Source: Alitta virens (Eukaryota; Annelida; Polychaeta; Phyllodocida; Nereididae). From it: a stretch of DNA of 64,000 bases. The position numbers and the translations under genes were made by a program. The stretch is from the NCBI GenBank assembly GCA_932294295.1, contig OW028585.1:29372720-29436719 (forward strand), in the 5' to 3' direction. The first letter of the stretch is position 1, and the number at the start of each line of letters is the position of its first letter. Below are positions 57,001-58,582 of this stretch, piece by piece. The notes under the pieces were generated by a model, which had not been told where the DNA came from, did not search any database, and was given only the letters and a program-made list of their open reading frames with translations.

Positions 57001-58582
57001 CACTAGAGACTCCATGTGTTAACGTACCAAAAATTAAACATGAAAATGAAATAAAAATATAAAGTTTTATGTACTGCATACTATCCAACAATAGAATAGT
57101 CCAAATATGTTCATTGGAATAAAGTTTGTCATTCATACATGGTGATTTCAATAACTATGGGTGAACTTTCATGTTTAGCATAAAAATAACCAAACACATT
57201 TTCTCAAATCGTCAAATAATCAATAAATAAATAATTAACATTTTTGGATCTTATTACAAAACTTGATTGGGTCTTAAAGTGATTGCGAAAGGGTGCAAAG
57301 GTGTGAAGTCGATATGCACATGTCGATACGTTTATCAATTAATCTAAAGGATAACCATGGCGATCACGTACATATCAACGAATGATGAAAATTAAATTTA
57401 AATAATCTTAACATGGCGAGCAGGACCTAGCCTAACCTATACTCAACAAAAAACAAAAACAATGGTATCTTAGGCTTATAAACTTGTAAATGTGTGTGAC
57501 GAACTCTGAACTGAAGACTCTTACAAAACTTTTATAGACCAGGAGAGGGTTTTTGATTGTGTGAAAATTGTGATTATGAGTAACGGTTGTATCTTTCCGT
57601 TCTTTTGCGAAATACTTTTTGACCAATTTTTGAGATTTTTGGACAGAAATTCGAAATGTATTCCTTGAACTACATTACTCCTTTTCTTCTTTTACAAAAT
57701 CACAATTTTCACACTTGTGTATTAGTGCGTTCCTTAACCAAACAGCCTATAAATCGTAATAATCATAAACTATTGCTATGGTTACCAGCAGAATATTGGC
57801 GACGATATTGTGGAGCTCCTTTGGAAATGAACAAACATGACAATTTTCACTTTATAAAAAGCATTAAATGTAAGTTGAGCATCTTTGCAGTATATATGGA
57901 GATAATCAGCGTCTAAAGTCACATTTAGATTAATCCATTTGCGTGTACGTGTGCGTGTTTGACAGAAAATAGAAACACATTTTGACGGACTAATGTGAAT
58001 GGTTAATTAAAGCTGCACTGTTTCTATTTTTGATGTGCACGCATACACACACAAACAGTTCAATCTAATTGTAGCTTAATACTTAATTTTTTGTTTTCTG
58101 AATCAACAAATGCACACAGTAATCATGTTAATTGAAATGTTGAATGTCTTATCTCGTTAATCATCAACAAATAGTAGTAAAATGTGTAAATAAATATTTA
58201 GCTTGTGACGCTGCACTAAATTTTTAATTTAAATGTCAAACTCAATGACATCACTGCGACTCCCCCTGGTGACAATTCATATTTTTCAAAAGCGCCCTCT
58301 GTTCGAAACCGTGCAAAATGGAACGTTCTTTTCCTAAACTTGCCAGATGCAATAATCTTATGATTTGTCATGTATGTACACAGCATATGGCACAAAATAA
58401 TGTTAAATGATGTTATTGGCATATTGTAAGGTAGTTTTAATCATTTTAACTATCCGTACCTGTTGTATTTTCTCTTCTCTGCCCAGGATACACAGCGGAC
58501 GTCCTCTTTGAGGGCATAGGCAGCATGGATTGCTTCTTGCTGTGTAGTGCAAGAGCCTGCATGACTGCCTCAGTCCTGATTT
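2822..58582 (-). CDS. DIP2: DIP2 (Disco-interacting protein 2), partial, 23 exons in window
   Basis: The gene is assembled from 23 minus-strand exons with GT donors and AG acceptors whose phases all match. Together they give 877 complete codons. The order is: end of the DMAP1-binding region, Ser/Asp-rich linker, [10 protein letters not shown] segment, then a full FAAL-like ANL domain ending at the [13 protein letters not shown] segment between the two ANL domains. Known of the family: DIP2 has a DMAP1-binding domain and two FAAL-like domains, about 1,570 residues in human. It is linked to diacylglycerol metabolism in yeast and animals and to neuronal branching in flies and mammals. Wording such as [13 protein letters not shown] and [10 protein letters not shown] resembles DIP2B at least as much as DIP2A; invertebrates usually carry a single DIP2. 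The 5' exons and the second ANL domain are outside the window. The identification is firm; the exact isoforms are not. Confidence 0.97.
3445..3543 (-). CDS. DIP2: DIP2 exon 22 of window
   Basis: Acceptor ttaattttgcag, donor GTATTT; 99 nt, 33 codons, phase 0 both sides. It encodes [19 protein letters not shown] and [14 protein letters not shown], almost identical to human [19 protein letters not shown] and LALVPANTLPK. The 503-bp intron upstream (3544-4046) holds only AT-rich sequence. Confidence 0.98.
4047..4259 (-). CDS. DIP2: DIP2 exon 21 of window: C-terminal subdomain of first ANL domain
   Basis: Acceptor tgaaatctttgcag, donor GTAAGA; 213 nt, phase 0 both sides. It encodes [20 protein letters not shown], then [40 protein letters not shown] and [11 protein letters not shown]. 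It is nearly collinear with human [35 protein letters not shown] and VAEQRPDSTEED. This is the A8 hinge and the small C-terminal subdomain of the fold. Confidence 0.98.
4394..4474 (-). CDS. DIP2: DIP2 exon 20 of window: RTGLLGF motif
   Basis: Acceptor tttcaatttcag, donor GTAAGT; 81 nt, phase 0 both sides. It encodes [18 protein letters not shown] and TGLLGFLGP, matching human FIRTGLLGFVGP. In catalytic FAAL enzymes this motif is RTGDLGF, and the Asp binds the ribose of ATP. Here it is Leu, as in vertebrate DIP2 first ANL domains. The 481-bp intron upstream (4475-4955) contains an (ATCATT)-like run around 4617-4660. Confidence 0.97.
4956..5092 (-). CDS. DIP2: DIP2 exon 19 of window: CKTDEVGE motif
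   Basis: Acceptor tttctttcag, donor GTCAGT; 137 nt. It encodes [20 protein letters not shown], then [18 protein letters not shown]. The human counterpart is [20 protein letters not shown] and TGTAYYGLLG. This covers the A6-A7 region, where FAAL enzymes have GEIWVxGPxxxxGYWN. The 753-bp intron upstream carries a short (TGTC)n run at 5293-5337. Confidence 0.97.
5293..5337 (+). repeat. (TGTC)n microsatellite
   Basis: About eleven TGTC units, one interrupted by AGC, in the intron upstream of exon 19. Confidence 0.9.
5846..6003 (-). CDS. DIP2: DIP2 exon 18 of window: first ANL domain
   Basis: Acceptor ctcctcattag, donor GTTTGT; 158 nt. It encodes [18 protein letters not shown], then [20 protein letters not shown] and [12 protein letters not shown]. 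This matches human GRGVLSMHGLTYGVIRVDSEEKL and TVQDVGLVMPG. The N-terminal part is a variable, basic Gly/Ser-rich loop also present in vertebrates. The donor is non-consensus but is the only one that restores the frame with exon 19. The 1.7-kb intron upstream (6004-7680) contains one copy of a 330-bp dispersed repeat. Confidence 0.94.
6281..6580 (-). repeat. Dispersed ~330-bp repeat, copy 1
   Basis: On the minus strand this starts near CAATAGTGGATTTTCACTG and runs through GGCTGAAAAAGTTCCCGCC and GAAGCAAAGTGCATCC. It then continues into a frame reading [12 protein letters not shown] and NPGLLSE. Copies 2 and 3 are at 31325-31665 and 40020-40345. No terminal repeats or target duplication are evident and no protein family is recognised. 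Confidence 0.75.
7681..7795 (-). CDS. DIP2: DIP2 exon 17 of window: first ANL domain
   Basis: Acceptor gcttgtatgtag completes the split Trp codon (NPW-S) and the donor is GTTGGT; 115 nt. It encodes [20 protein letters not shown], then [17 protein letters not shown], matching human SISSCDAFLNVFQSKGL and VICPCASSPEALTVAIRR. The 623-bp intron that follows it in the genome toward exon 16 (7796-8418) shows nothing recognisable. Confidence 0.97.
8419..8538 (-). CDS. DIP2: DIP2 exon 16 of window: KSRDMHW and ADGANP motifs
   Basis: Acceptor ctttttgtttcag, donor GTAAGT; 120 nt. It encodes [20 protein letters not shown], then [15 protein letters not shown], almost identical to human [18 protein letters not shown] and LIVADGANP. 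These are among the most constant segments of DIP2 and correspond to the A5 region of ANL enzymes. Confidence 0.98.
8824..8873. repeat. Poly-G followed by poly-C, potential hairpin
   Basis: A run of about 18 G (ending 8843) is followed 17 nt later by about 13 C (8861-8873), inside the intron between exons 15 and 16. Transcribed, the two runs can pair into a GC stem with a short AU-rich loop. Confidence 0.8.
8955..9048 (-). CDS. DIP2: DIP2 exon 15 of window: first ANL domain
   Basis: Acceptor attcctttgcag, donor GTATTG; 94 nt. It encodes [20 protein letters not shown], then [11 protein letters not shown], matching human SVMNMMHVISIPYSLMKVNPLSW. The intron after it (8539-8954) contains an unusual run of G followed by a run of C. 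Confidence 0.96.
9310..9477 (-). CDS. DIP2: DIP2 exon 14 of window: degenerate ATP-binding loop and A4-like region
   Basis: Acceptor tttttttttccag, donor GTATGT; 168 nt, both ends on codon boundaries. It encodes [20 protein letters not shown], then [15 protein letters not shown]. In ANL enzymes the first part is the nucleotide-binding loop (typically TSGTTGxPKG). Here, as in other DIP2 proteins, it reads [10 protein letters not shown] with no lysine, so classical adenylation chemistry is questionable. LDFKxxxGLWHG is a strong DIP2 signature. Confidence 0.97.
9568..9662 (-). mobile_element. SINE family A, 3' fragment
   Basis: The plus strand shows GTCTGAAGCTTAGCCAGCTT, CCAGCTGCCAGAGACAGATG and TAATGATGAGATGATAAGGC. 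This is the reverse complement of the 3' end seen in the plus-oriented copies at 62120 and 30140. The tRNA-like head is missing. Confidence 0.8.
9888..9991 (-). CDS. DIP2: DIP2 exon 13 of window: first ANL domain
   Basis: Acceptor ttaccttcag, donor GTAAGA; 104 nt. It encodes [19 protein letters not shown], then DEAPAYIE, matching human GWPKLLWFVTESKHLSKPPRDW and DTAYIEY. The 410-bp intron that follows (9478-9887) contains the 3' part of a minus-oriented SINE (9568-9662). Confidence 0.97.
10449..10572 (-). CDS. DIP2: DIP2 exon 12 of window: first ANL domain
   Basis: Acceptor ttttttcag, donor GTGAGT; 124 nt. It encodes [20 protein letters not shown], then [21 protein letters not shown], matching human DAGSQQIGFLLGSCGV and GLPKSPTGEIPQFKG. 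The intron that follows it (9992-10448) is unremarkable. The intron upstream (10573-11823) contains a hAT-type MITE. Confidence 0.97.
10893..11163. mobile_element. hAT-type MITE
   Basis: A 271-bp element with imperfect terminal inverted repeats: the left end TAGTGATGGCACCGAT mirrors the right end, read in reverse complement as TTGTGATGGCAAATCGG. It is flanked by an exact 8-bp direct repeat AGTGACAC (10885-10892 and 11164-11171). An 8-bp target-site duplication is the hallmark of hAT transposons. The interior is full of ATCGATT motifs in both orientations and has no coding frame, so it is non-autonomous. It lies in the intron between exon 12 and the microexon. Confidence 0.85.
11824..11847 (-). 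CDS. DIP2: Candidate 24-nt microexon of DIP2 (exon 11 of window)
   Basis: Between PLSKR (exon 10) and DAGCQ (exon 12) the minus strand has a pyrimidine-rich acceptor (cctaatttctcaacag), eight codons MEPVNEPQ, and donor GTTAGC. Both flanks are phase 0, so inclusion adds eight residues and skipping changes nothing else. Human DIP2A and DIP2B, as I remember them, read TRKDAG straight through, so the exon would be extra. It would lengthen the loop after the conserved VPIEVPL segment. The donor is not strong and transcripts are needed to settle it. The 890-bp intron between 11848 and 12737 shows nothing else I recognise. Confidence 0.6.
12738..12848 (-). CDS. DIP2: DIP2 exon 10 of window: first ANL domain
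   Basis: Acceptor ctttaattgcag, donor GTAAGT; 111 nt, phase 0 at both ends. It encodes [20 protein letters not shown] and [11 protein letters not shown], near identical to human VALVFPNNDP, AFYGCLLAE and [12 protein letters not shown]. In FAAL-like enzymes this is the segment before the substrate-pocket loop. Confidence 0.97.
13291..13382 (-). CDS. DIP2: DIP2 exon 9 of window: first ANL domain
   Basis: Acceptor ctttccttcag, donor GTGAGT; 92 nt. It encodes [18 protein letters not shown], then PGVKPGDR, matching human GKLWSRSLKLAYTLLNK and LKPGDR. The end falls between GDR and VALV, the same boundary position as the conserved A1-A2 region of the fold. Confidence 0.97.
13686..13809 (-). CDS. 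DIP2: DIP2 exon 8 of window: start of first ANL domain
   Basis: 124 nt between acceptor ccatggttacag and donor GTAAGT. It encodes [17 protein letters not shown], then [18 protein letters not shown]. This matches human PPSLEAALQRWG and DTNGKPLYILTYGK, the start of the adenylate-forming fold. The acceptor is immediately preceded by an X-box-like palindrome (13812-13825). Confidence 0.96.
13812..13825. promoter_or_regulatory. X-box-like palindrome beside an acceptor
   Basis: GTAACCATGGCAAC fits the RFX X-box consensus (GTNRCC-AT-RGYAAC). It directly abuts the acceptor of exon 8, so it may be chance. Similar motifs occur at 24485-24543 and 37965-37979. Confidence 0.3.
13992..14065 (-). CDS. DIP2: DIP2 exon 7 of window
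   Basis: Acceptor ttaattttcag, donor GTGAGT; 74 nt. It encodes [24 protein letters not shown], matching human QPDPNQPKPEG. The split Thr codon joins exon 6 correctly and the exon ends on a codon boundary. Confidence 0.95.
14510..14567 (-). CDS. DIP2: DIP2 exon 6 of window: [11 protein letters not shown] segment
   Basis: Acceptor ttgttttacag, donor GTAAGT; 58 nt. It encodes [19 protein letters not shown], matching human RPKRPPLREFFVDDFEELL at the entry to the first ANL domain. It is the shared downstream partner of exon 5 (51830) and of the candidate alternative first exon at 14919. The basic RPKRK patch followed by acidic residues is a family feature. Confidence 0.95.
14919..14963 (-). CDS. 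DIP2: Candidate alternative first coding exon of DIP2
   Basis: A minus-strand ATG at 14963 opens [15 protein letters not shown] and runs into a good donor (CCG|GTAAGA) on a codon boundary. It can therefore splice in frame to exon 6 ([11 protein letters not shown]), only 351 bp downstream. A TATA-like run (TATTATATATATTAA, about 15026-15040) lies 65-75 nt upstream of the ATG, which would place transcription start near 15000-15010. A second in-frame ATG sits at 15008. The peptide is not in the DIP2 sequences I remember. Alternatives are a 63-nt cassette exon using the acceptor at 14983-14982 (ttttcccgag), or a chance frame. If real, the product lacks the DMAP1-binding half. Confidence 0.55.
15026..15040 (-). 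promoter_or_regulatory. TATA-like element upstream of candidate internal start
   Basis: On the minus strand the sequence reads TATTATATATATTAA about 20-30 nt before a suitable initiation region near 15005. In AT-rich DNA such a match is easy to obtain by chance, so it counts only together with the ATG exon and donor just downstream. Confidence 0.3.
15815..16225 (+). repeat. Diverged tandem repeat, four units
   Basis: Units begin near 15820, 15932, 16035 and 16185. They share ACCAATTACCAACTC, then a TCTGGATA/TCTGGTAA segment, TATTCACTCATAA and GGAAACCTAAATATAACAG. Spacing is uneven (about 100-150 bp). Confidence 0.6.
17960..18480 (+). repeat. ~370-bp tandem duplication bracketing a microsatellite
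   Basis: The segment AGTATACTCTGA, CTCTATATAGT, GACGATGATTCACA, ACCAAAAATG and GTCAATCAATCA occurs at 17970-18130 and again at 18325-18480. Each copy ends in TCAATCAATC, and the first grows into the CTAT array at 18150-18283. Confidence 0.75.
18104..18283 (+). repeat. (CAAT)n/(CTAT)n microsatellite
   Basis: CAAT units grade into CTAT/CCAT/CTAC units. The long ISI/LSI open frames here are a by-product of the repeat. Confidence 0.9.
18574..18763 (+). repeat. (CTAT)n microsatellite
   Basis: CTAT and CTGT units, with an uninterrupted CTAT run at the right end. The apparent proteins YLSIYLSI are repeat translations. Confidence 0.95.
19288..19445 (+). mobile_element. SINE family A, 3' part
   Basis: It contains ACATGGTGTGGACTCCAAGC, CTTATCATCTCATCATTACA, TCTGCCTCTG (locally triplicated) and AGCTGACTAAGCTTCAGATC. 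The CATTACATCTGCCTCTG motif is repeated three times, which extends this copy. Confidence 0.85.
20095..20515. repeat. AAGACCAC-type dispersed repeat
   Basis: It starts near GTGGCACCCCACAATTAAGA and ends with the inverse TGTGGGGTGCCACTG, so the block has inverted ends about 400 bp apart. Inside, TTAAGACCACCTCA and GGTGGTCTTA recur in both orientations. It is related to the 17-bp arrays at 35340 and 48900. Confidence 0.75.
20941..21022. repeat. (TA)41 microsatellite
   Basis: An uninterrupted 82-bp TA run; the YIYIYI open frame is its translation. Confidence 0.98.
21375..21605 (+). repeat. ~115-bp tandem duplication
   Basis: CCTTATTCCACTAAAATCCA, CAAAATATTACCAACTTCTT and ATCAATAAATATCCA occur twice in the same order (about 21377 and 21491). 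Confidence 0.75.
21717..21842. repeat. Two poly-C runs and a poly-G run
   Basis: C runs at 21717-21729 and 21742-21758 face a G run at 21821-21842 (one A inside). They could pair in RNA or fold into a G/C stem. Confidence 0.85.
22094..22252 (+). repeat. (GATA)n microsatellite
   Basis: GATA/GACA units with GGAAGGTA at the left edge. It is the complement type of the CTAT arrays elsewhere. Confidence 0.9.
22885..23110 (-). mobile_element. SINE family A, 3' two thirds
   Basis: The plus strand reads GGTCTGAAGCTTCATCAGCT, AATGAGATGAAAAGGCTGCT, TTTACCCCATTGGTGGGGTC and GAGTACAAGGCACAGCC. This is the minus-oriented family A consensus; the head is lost. Confidence 0.85.
23169..23296. mobile_element. 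Palindromic MITE, copy 1 (one arm shortened)
   Basis: It begins TACATGGCCAATTGTGCC and ends with the inverse GGCACAATTGGCCATG. Compared with copy 2 (52531-52684), the right arm lacks about 24 bases (the TTTATCCTTCTC segment). The central loop reads in the opposite direction, so the two insertions are inverted relative to each other. The left flank TA and a changed right flank suit a TA target site, as for Tc1/mariner-type MITEs. No coding capacity. Confidence 0.85.
23297..23440 (-). mobile_element. SINE family B, diverged copy
   Basis: On the minus strand it has GGTGGTCCAGTGGTTACC (A-box-like) and CTCGGGTTTGAATTATT (B-box-like). It continues with the body also seen at 59270-59350 (plus strand view GGCAATGACGCGAAAGATGA against GGCAATGAGACCAAGGATGA). 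Its 3' half is absent, ending at the MITE next to it. Confidence 0.65.
24485..24543. promoter_or_regulatory. Three GTTGCTATGGTAAC-like motifs
   Basis: GTTGCTATGGTAATC (24485), GTTGCTATGGTATTG (24505) and GTTGTTATGGTAACC (24529) occur within 60 bp. They resemble RFX X-boxes. They sit in the longest plus-strand frame of the intron (24391-24795), which has no recognisable protein. Confidence 0.3.
26925..27605 (+). repeat. 145-bp tandem repeat
   Basis: Near-identical units begin at 27076, 27221, 27366 and 27511, exactly 145 bp apart. The last one diverges after about 35 bp, and a much diverged unit precedes at 26925-27075. The identical minus-strand peptides [16 protein letters not shown] are just the repeat read through: 145 is not a multiple of three, so the frame changes every unit. 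Confidence 0.95.
27848..28020 (+). mobile_element. SINE family C with tRNA-like head
   Basis: The head CCTTGGTGGAATGGTTAATG (A box) and CCTGGGTTCGATTCC (B box) resembles tRNA-Glu-type sequence. It is followed by GCCACATGGGTTAAATTGAT and a body ending CAGTGAAACTTCTGACCTC. Confidence 0.7.
28070..28205 (+). mobile_element. SINE family C, headless copy
   Basis: GCCACATGGGGTTAAATTAA, CCAAGACTTATTACGTAAAA and ACTTCTGACTTCTCC repeat the body of the element just upstream, without the tRNA-like head. Two bodies in tandem suggest a local duplication or a second truncated insertion. Confidence 0.65.
28938..28970 (+). repeat. Short (CTG)n run
   Basis: GATGCTGCTGCTGCTGTTGC and a little more; too short to mean much. 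Confidence 0.7.
29240..29330 (+). mobile_element. tRNA-like SINE head
   Basis: GGGTGGTAAAATGGTTAAGG followed about 35 nt later by CTCGAGTTTGATTCCAAC has the spacing of A and B boxes. The body is too diverged to assign. Confidence 0.5.
29572..29795 (+). mobile_element. Diverged SINE family A copy
   Basis: A head with CATGGTATAGTGACTAAAGA and CTTGAGTTCAATTCCCAG is followed by ATGCTGGGGCAAGTAAAATG and CCCACACATGGAGTAAA, the diverged family A centre. Confidence 0.65.
30140..30380 (+). mobile_element. SINE family A, nearly complete body
   Basis: It contains the B-box part CCCAGGTTCAATCCCAGGCC, then CATCCCAGCTGGATGACGAC, GGAGGTGCCTTGTACTCAGT, GTCTATGCTGAGGCACGTAA and CCCCACTCATGGGGTATATG. It ends in AATCCGACTAAGCTCCAGAC. 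Only the A-box end is lost. Confidence 0.88.
31120..31215 (-). mobile_element. tRNA-like SINE head
   Basis: The minus strand reads GCTGTGGCCTAATGGTTAAG, then about 35 nt later TTGTATGTTCGAGCCGCC: a good A box and B box pair. It continues into an unassigned body. Confidence 0.55.
31325..31665 (+). repeat. Dispersed ~330-bp repeat, copy 2
   Basis: Plus-strand copy beginning TTTAGTGGATTTTCACGGAA and ending near GGGCTGCTCAGTGAAAAGAC. It has the longest open frame of the three ([12 protein letters not shown] ... LNSGLLSE). The open frame is probably fortuitous, because the other copies are interrupted. Confidence 0.75.
32335..32570 (+). mobile_element. Diverged SINE family A fragments
   Basis: CTGAGGCGAGTAAACGGCCC and TTGAGGCAAGTAAAATGTCC appear 110 bp apart, and the second leads to TCTCATCGTTATGTCTGCC. 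Two decayed centres lie side by side. Confidence 0.55.
32645..32810 (+). repeat. GC-rich minisatellite
   Basis: The motif CTTGCGCCATGCCCCGACAC repeats with CTTGCGCC insertions, about seven irregular units, far more GC-rich than its surroundings. It is open in several frames on both strands only because the units lack stops. Confidence 0.9.
33485..33795 (+). repeat. Diverged ~150-bp tandem repeat
   Basis: GACCTTGCC, CTGTTCAAGC/CTGTCCAAGC, GAGACTTTCTCAGCT and CCAGTGG recur at about 33500, 33640 and 33750. Confidence 0.65.
34640..34951 (+). mobile_element. SINE family A with a CTAT tail
   Basis: The B-box part GAGGTTCAATCCCGGGGC is followed by CAGCTGGATGTCGTTC, GTACTCGGTGTCTATGCTGA and CCCACCCATGGGGTAAATG. 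The 3' end differs from other copies and passes into a CTAT run at 34901-34951. Confidence 0.82.
35340..35835 (+). repeat. 17-bp minisatellite GTGGTCTTAATAGTGAG
   Basis: About 28 units of GTGGTCTTAATAGTGAG with recurrent variants (ATGATCTTAATAGTGAG, CTGTCTTAATAGTGAG, GTGGTCATAATAGTGGG). Variants occur in blocks, so higher-order duplication built the array. It begins inside an AAGACCAC-type element (CATTAAGACCACCCCTGG). The same unit in reverse complement forms the array at 48905. Confidence 0.95.
36690..37400 (+). repeat. 23-bp minisatellite
   Basis: The unit AGTGTGATAAATCTCTTGCA plus ATA repeats about 28 times, diverging toward the right. On the minus strand all three frames lack stops across the best part. 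This yields two overlapping open frames of 127 and 111 codons, rotating among CKRF, LIARDLS and SLQEIS. Confidence 0.95.
37575..37705 (-). mobile_element. Diverged SINE family A fragment
   Basis: AGAGGCAAACATAATGATGA, GATGGGGCATTCTACTCGTC and TCAGTACAGACACAGCGACA follow the order of family A read on the plus strand. Confidence 0.5.
38456..38527 (+). mobile_element. tRNA-like sequence (pseudo-tRNA or SINE head)
   Basis: TTTGGTGTAACGGGTAATGT and TTCTGGGTTCGATTCCAAGG give A and B boxes. Between them a perfect 5-bp anticodon-type stem CTCGC/GCGAG encloses TTTCTCT. The acceptor ends do not pair and the T stem has a mismatch, so it is unlikely to be a working tRNA. Confidence 0.5.
39148..39226. 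mobile_element. Foldback element
   Basis: AGTTAACTAACATTTTTGTT and the following bases return as the inverse at 39191-39226, ending AGTTAACT, with a loop of a few bases around CACCGAA. Related single ends occur at 39226-39250 and 39331-39360. Confidence 0.7.
40020..40345 (-). repeat. Dispersed ~330-bp repeat, copy 3
   Basis: Minus-strand copy sharing GTGGATTTTCACGGAAGG, AATTGCAGTATTCTG (plus-strand view) and CTTTTCACTGAGCAGCC with the other two. It shows no coding integrity. Confidence 0.75.
40420..40735. repeat. AAGACCAC-type dispersed repeat, decayed
   Basis: GTGGTCTTAATATCGAGGTG, GAGGTGGTCTTACTA, GAGGTGGTCTTAAATCTGGA and related pieces form a decayed relative of the blocks at 20095 and 49290. 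Confidence 0.6.
41248..41316 (-). mobile_element. SINE family B, 5'-truncated, with target duplication
   Basis: On the minus strand it runs from GTCCTAATTAGCCCATCAGG through AAATACAGGACGTAAAGCCC into a (CCA)n tail. An exact 13-bp direct repeat CTAACTGACATGT flanks it (41235-41247 and 41317-41329). The tRNA head is missing, as expected from incomplete reverse transcription. Confidence 0.9.
41560..41712 (-). mobile_element. SINE family A, head half
   Basis: The minus strand reads AGGTGGCCTAACAGTTGAGG (A box), GATCCCGAGTTCGATCCC (B box), then CATGAGCTACATCCTAGCTG and GGATGTCAGTCAGATG. The 3' half is absent. Confidence 0.75.
41970..42180 (+). repeat. Degenerate AAGGTCA-rich tandem repeat
   Basis: Units of about 80 bp sharing GGAATGGAATAAAT and TTTGAAGGTCAC recur, rich in AAGGTCA. 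The look is that of a decayed minisatellite, like the start of the window. Confidence 0.55.
42660..43030 (+). repeat. ~180-bp tandem duplication
   Basis: AAGCTCAGAATTTTCAATAA / AAGTTCAGAATTGCAATAAA, then TTTTTCTCACTT, CGTTCTTTAT and TTTGCATCC-like segments occur twice about 181 bp apart. The two open frames here are by-products. Confidence 0.7.
43560..43725 (-). mobile_element. SINE family A, diverged
   Basis: Plus-strand view: GAGGCAGACGTAATGATGAA, ATAAGGCTGACACTCC, GGGTCTTTTACTTGCCTCAG, GCCAGGCACCATCAATTAAA. Confidence 0.75.
43803..44045 (+). repeat. 23-bp minisatellite GATTGGTCGGTCAGTGTTTG
   Basis: About ten units of GATTGGTCGGTCAGTGTTTG plus GTC. It is open in all three plus frames ([20 protein letters not shown]), which explains three overlapping open frames. 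Confidence 0.95.
44094..44295 (-). mobile_element. SINE family A, well preserved 3' two thirds
   Basis: Plus-strand view: GGGTCTGAAGCTTAGCTGGC, CCAGCTACCAGAGGCAGACG, GGCTGCTTGGAGTCCACACC, CATGGGTGGGGTCTTTTACT, AATATCCAGCTGGGATGTAG. Confidence 0.9.
47068..47310 (-). mobile_element. SINE family A, nearly complete
   Basis: Plus-strand view: GGGTCTGAAGCTTAGTCAGC, GCAGACGTAATGATGAGATG, CATGGGTGGGATCTTTAACT, GACATCCAGCTGGGATGTAT. It ends with the head part CGCAGGGGATCAAACC. Confidence 0.88.
47499..47521 (+). repeat. (CT)n microsatellite
   Basis: Eleven CT units. Confidence 0.95.
48085..48290 (-). mobile_element. SINE family A with a 50-bp internal insertion
   Basis: TTAGTCAGCTAATATGACCA, GCAGGCAGACGTAATGATGA, GGCGGCCTGGAGTCCACACT and GTGGGGTCTTTTACTTGCCC are in family order. 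About 50 bp (CAGACCAGCAGATGCCACCT onward) separate the CCACAC and GTTACACA segments that touch in other copies. Confidence 0.8.
48898..49205 (-). repeat. 17-bp minisatellite, inverted relative to 35340
   Basis: About 18 units of CACCTCACTATTAAGAC (variants with CAAGATCAC and TTTGGACCA), the reverse complement of the array at 35340-35835. Confidence 0.95.
49285..49400 (-). repeat. AAGACCAC-type element fragment
   Basis: CAGAACCTTACAATTAAGAC, CACCCTTGGTGCTAAATC, GGTCTTAATGGTGAGGTTGT: the same ends as the element that starts the array at 35330, in inverse order. Confidence 0.65.
51830..51888 (-). CDS. DIP2: DIP2 exon 5 of window: [10 protein letters not shown] segment
   Basis: Acceptor ttaaatttcag, donor GTAGGA; 59 nt, ending on a codon boundary. 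It encodes [19 protein letters not shown], matching human [17 protein letters not shown], one of the best conserved stretches ahead of the first ANL domain. It joins exon 6 ([11 protein letters not shown]) exactly as in human LNTLK/RPKRPPL, which proves that the intervening 37 kb is one intron. Confidence 0.95.
52260..52870. mobile_element. Outer inverted-repeat element, interrupted by MITE copy 2
   Basis: The left arm (about 52265-52465) contains ACACTCGGCGACAGTGGATT, TCGCCACGACACTGAGATTC and CACCAGGTCATCCAAATTTG. The right arm (about 52730-52865), read in reverse complement, has ACACTCGGCGACAGTCAAAT, TCGCCACGACACTGAGATTC and CGCCAGGTCATCGAAATTCG in the same order. The two arms, with the palindromic MITE between them, lie in the intron just downstream of exon 4. 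Confidence 0.8.
52531..52684. mobile_element. Palindromic MITE, copy 2 (intact)
   Basis: A 154-bp near-perfect palindrome: 68-nt arms (TACATGGCCAATTGTGCC ... CGCATGGTTTTT) around an 18-nt loop GCCTCATTATAATTAGCT, with only about two mismatches. TA on both sides fits a TA target duplication. No coding frame. Transcribed, it would form a long hairpin. Confidence 0.92.
52894..53043 (-). CDS. DIP2: DIP2 exon 4 of window: linker with PPDLT motif
   Basis: Acceptor tttctctcttgcag, donor GTACGT; 150 nt in phase with both neighbours. It encodes [18 protein letters not shown], then [20 protein letters not shown]. This lines up with the human linker PPDVTTGL, ASVRSVPRG and SMLETADG, so the linker is recognisable and not arbitrary open frame. 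The 1-kb intron that follows holds two nested inverted-repeat elements (52260-52870). Confidence 0.92.
54165..54380 (+). repeat. Degenerate GTGAAAGT-rich tandem repeat
   Basis: AAAGTGAAAGTA/AAGTGAAAGTGG motifs recur about 14 times in the intron directly downstream (in transcript sense) of exon 3. In the transcript it is a CU-rich tract (ACUUUCACUUU). Confidence 0.85.
54392..54439 (-). CDS. DIP2: DIP2 exon 3 of window: short proline-rich linker exon
   Basis: A 48-nt exon encoding [15 protein letters not shown] between two split codons. The acceptor gatattgtag is the only nearby AG that joins the previous exon in frame without a stop: the next one, after GCAG, would create TAA. The donor is GTACTT, which is weak. 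The reading frame stays open upstream, so a longer version cannot be excluded by frame alone, but other AGs give the wrong phase. Being short, with phase 1 at both ends, it could be skipped without a frame change. Confidence 0.8.
54730..55225 (+). repeat. ~235-bp diverged tandem duplication
   Basis: TTCACAGTATAGGATGCATA/TTCACAGAATTTGATGCAAA, GGTCGGTCTGTTCAATGG/GGGTCTGTCCGTTAATGG and GGTGAAACTTTGTTACAG/AGTAAAACTTTGCTACAG occur in the same order twice. Confidence 0.75.
55293..55517 (-). CDS. DIP2: DIP2 exon 2 of window: acidic/serine-rich linker
   Basis: Acceptor gaaacttttccag, donor GTAAGT; 225 nt, completing the split Asp codon left by the previous exon. The product begins [16 protein letters not shown] and continues low-complexity, rich in Ser, Gly, Asn and Arg, ending [11 protein letters not shown]. 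It occupies the place of the human linker TPPDTSSASEDEGSLRR, which is poorly conserved and predicted to be disordered. The serine clusters beside acidic residues resemble casein-kinase-2 type sites (inference). The 853-bp intron that follows contains a diverged tandem duplication. Confidence 0.92.
56985..57023. mobile_element. 23-bp palindromic insertion with 8-bp duplication, copy 1
   Basis: CATGGAGTCACT, a two-base centre and the inverse arm to ACTCCAT span 56993-57015. Exact direct repeats GTGTTAAC flank it at 56985-56992 and 57016-57023. One arm base differs from a perfect palindrome. Confidence 0.8.
58460..58582 (-). CDS. DIP2: DIP2 exon 1 of window: end of DMAP1-binding region
   Basis: Acceptor tatatttcag, donor GTACGG; 123 nt, starting with two bases of a split codon and ending with one. 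It encodes [11 protein letters not shown] followed by MPMPSKR-like [11 protein letters not shown], matching human HTEAVQAALAKYKERKMPMPSKR. This stretch closes the DMAP1-binding region. The earlier DMAP1-binding exons were searched for between 58583 and 64000 on the minus strand and not found, so they lie beyond the right edge. The 2.9-kb intron that follows (55518-58459) is AT-rich and contains the 23-bp palindromic insertion at 56993. Confidence 0.93.
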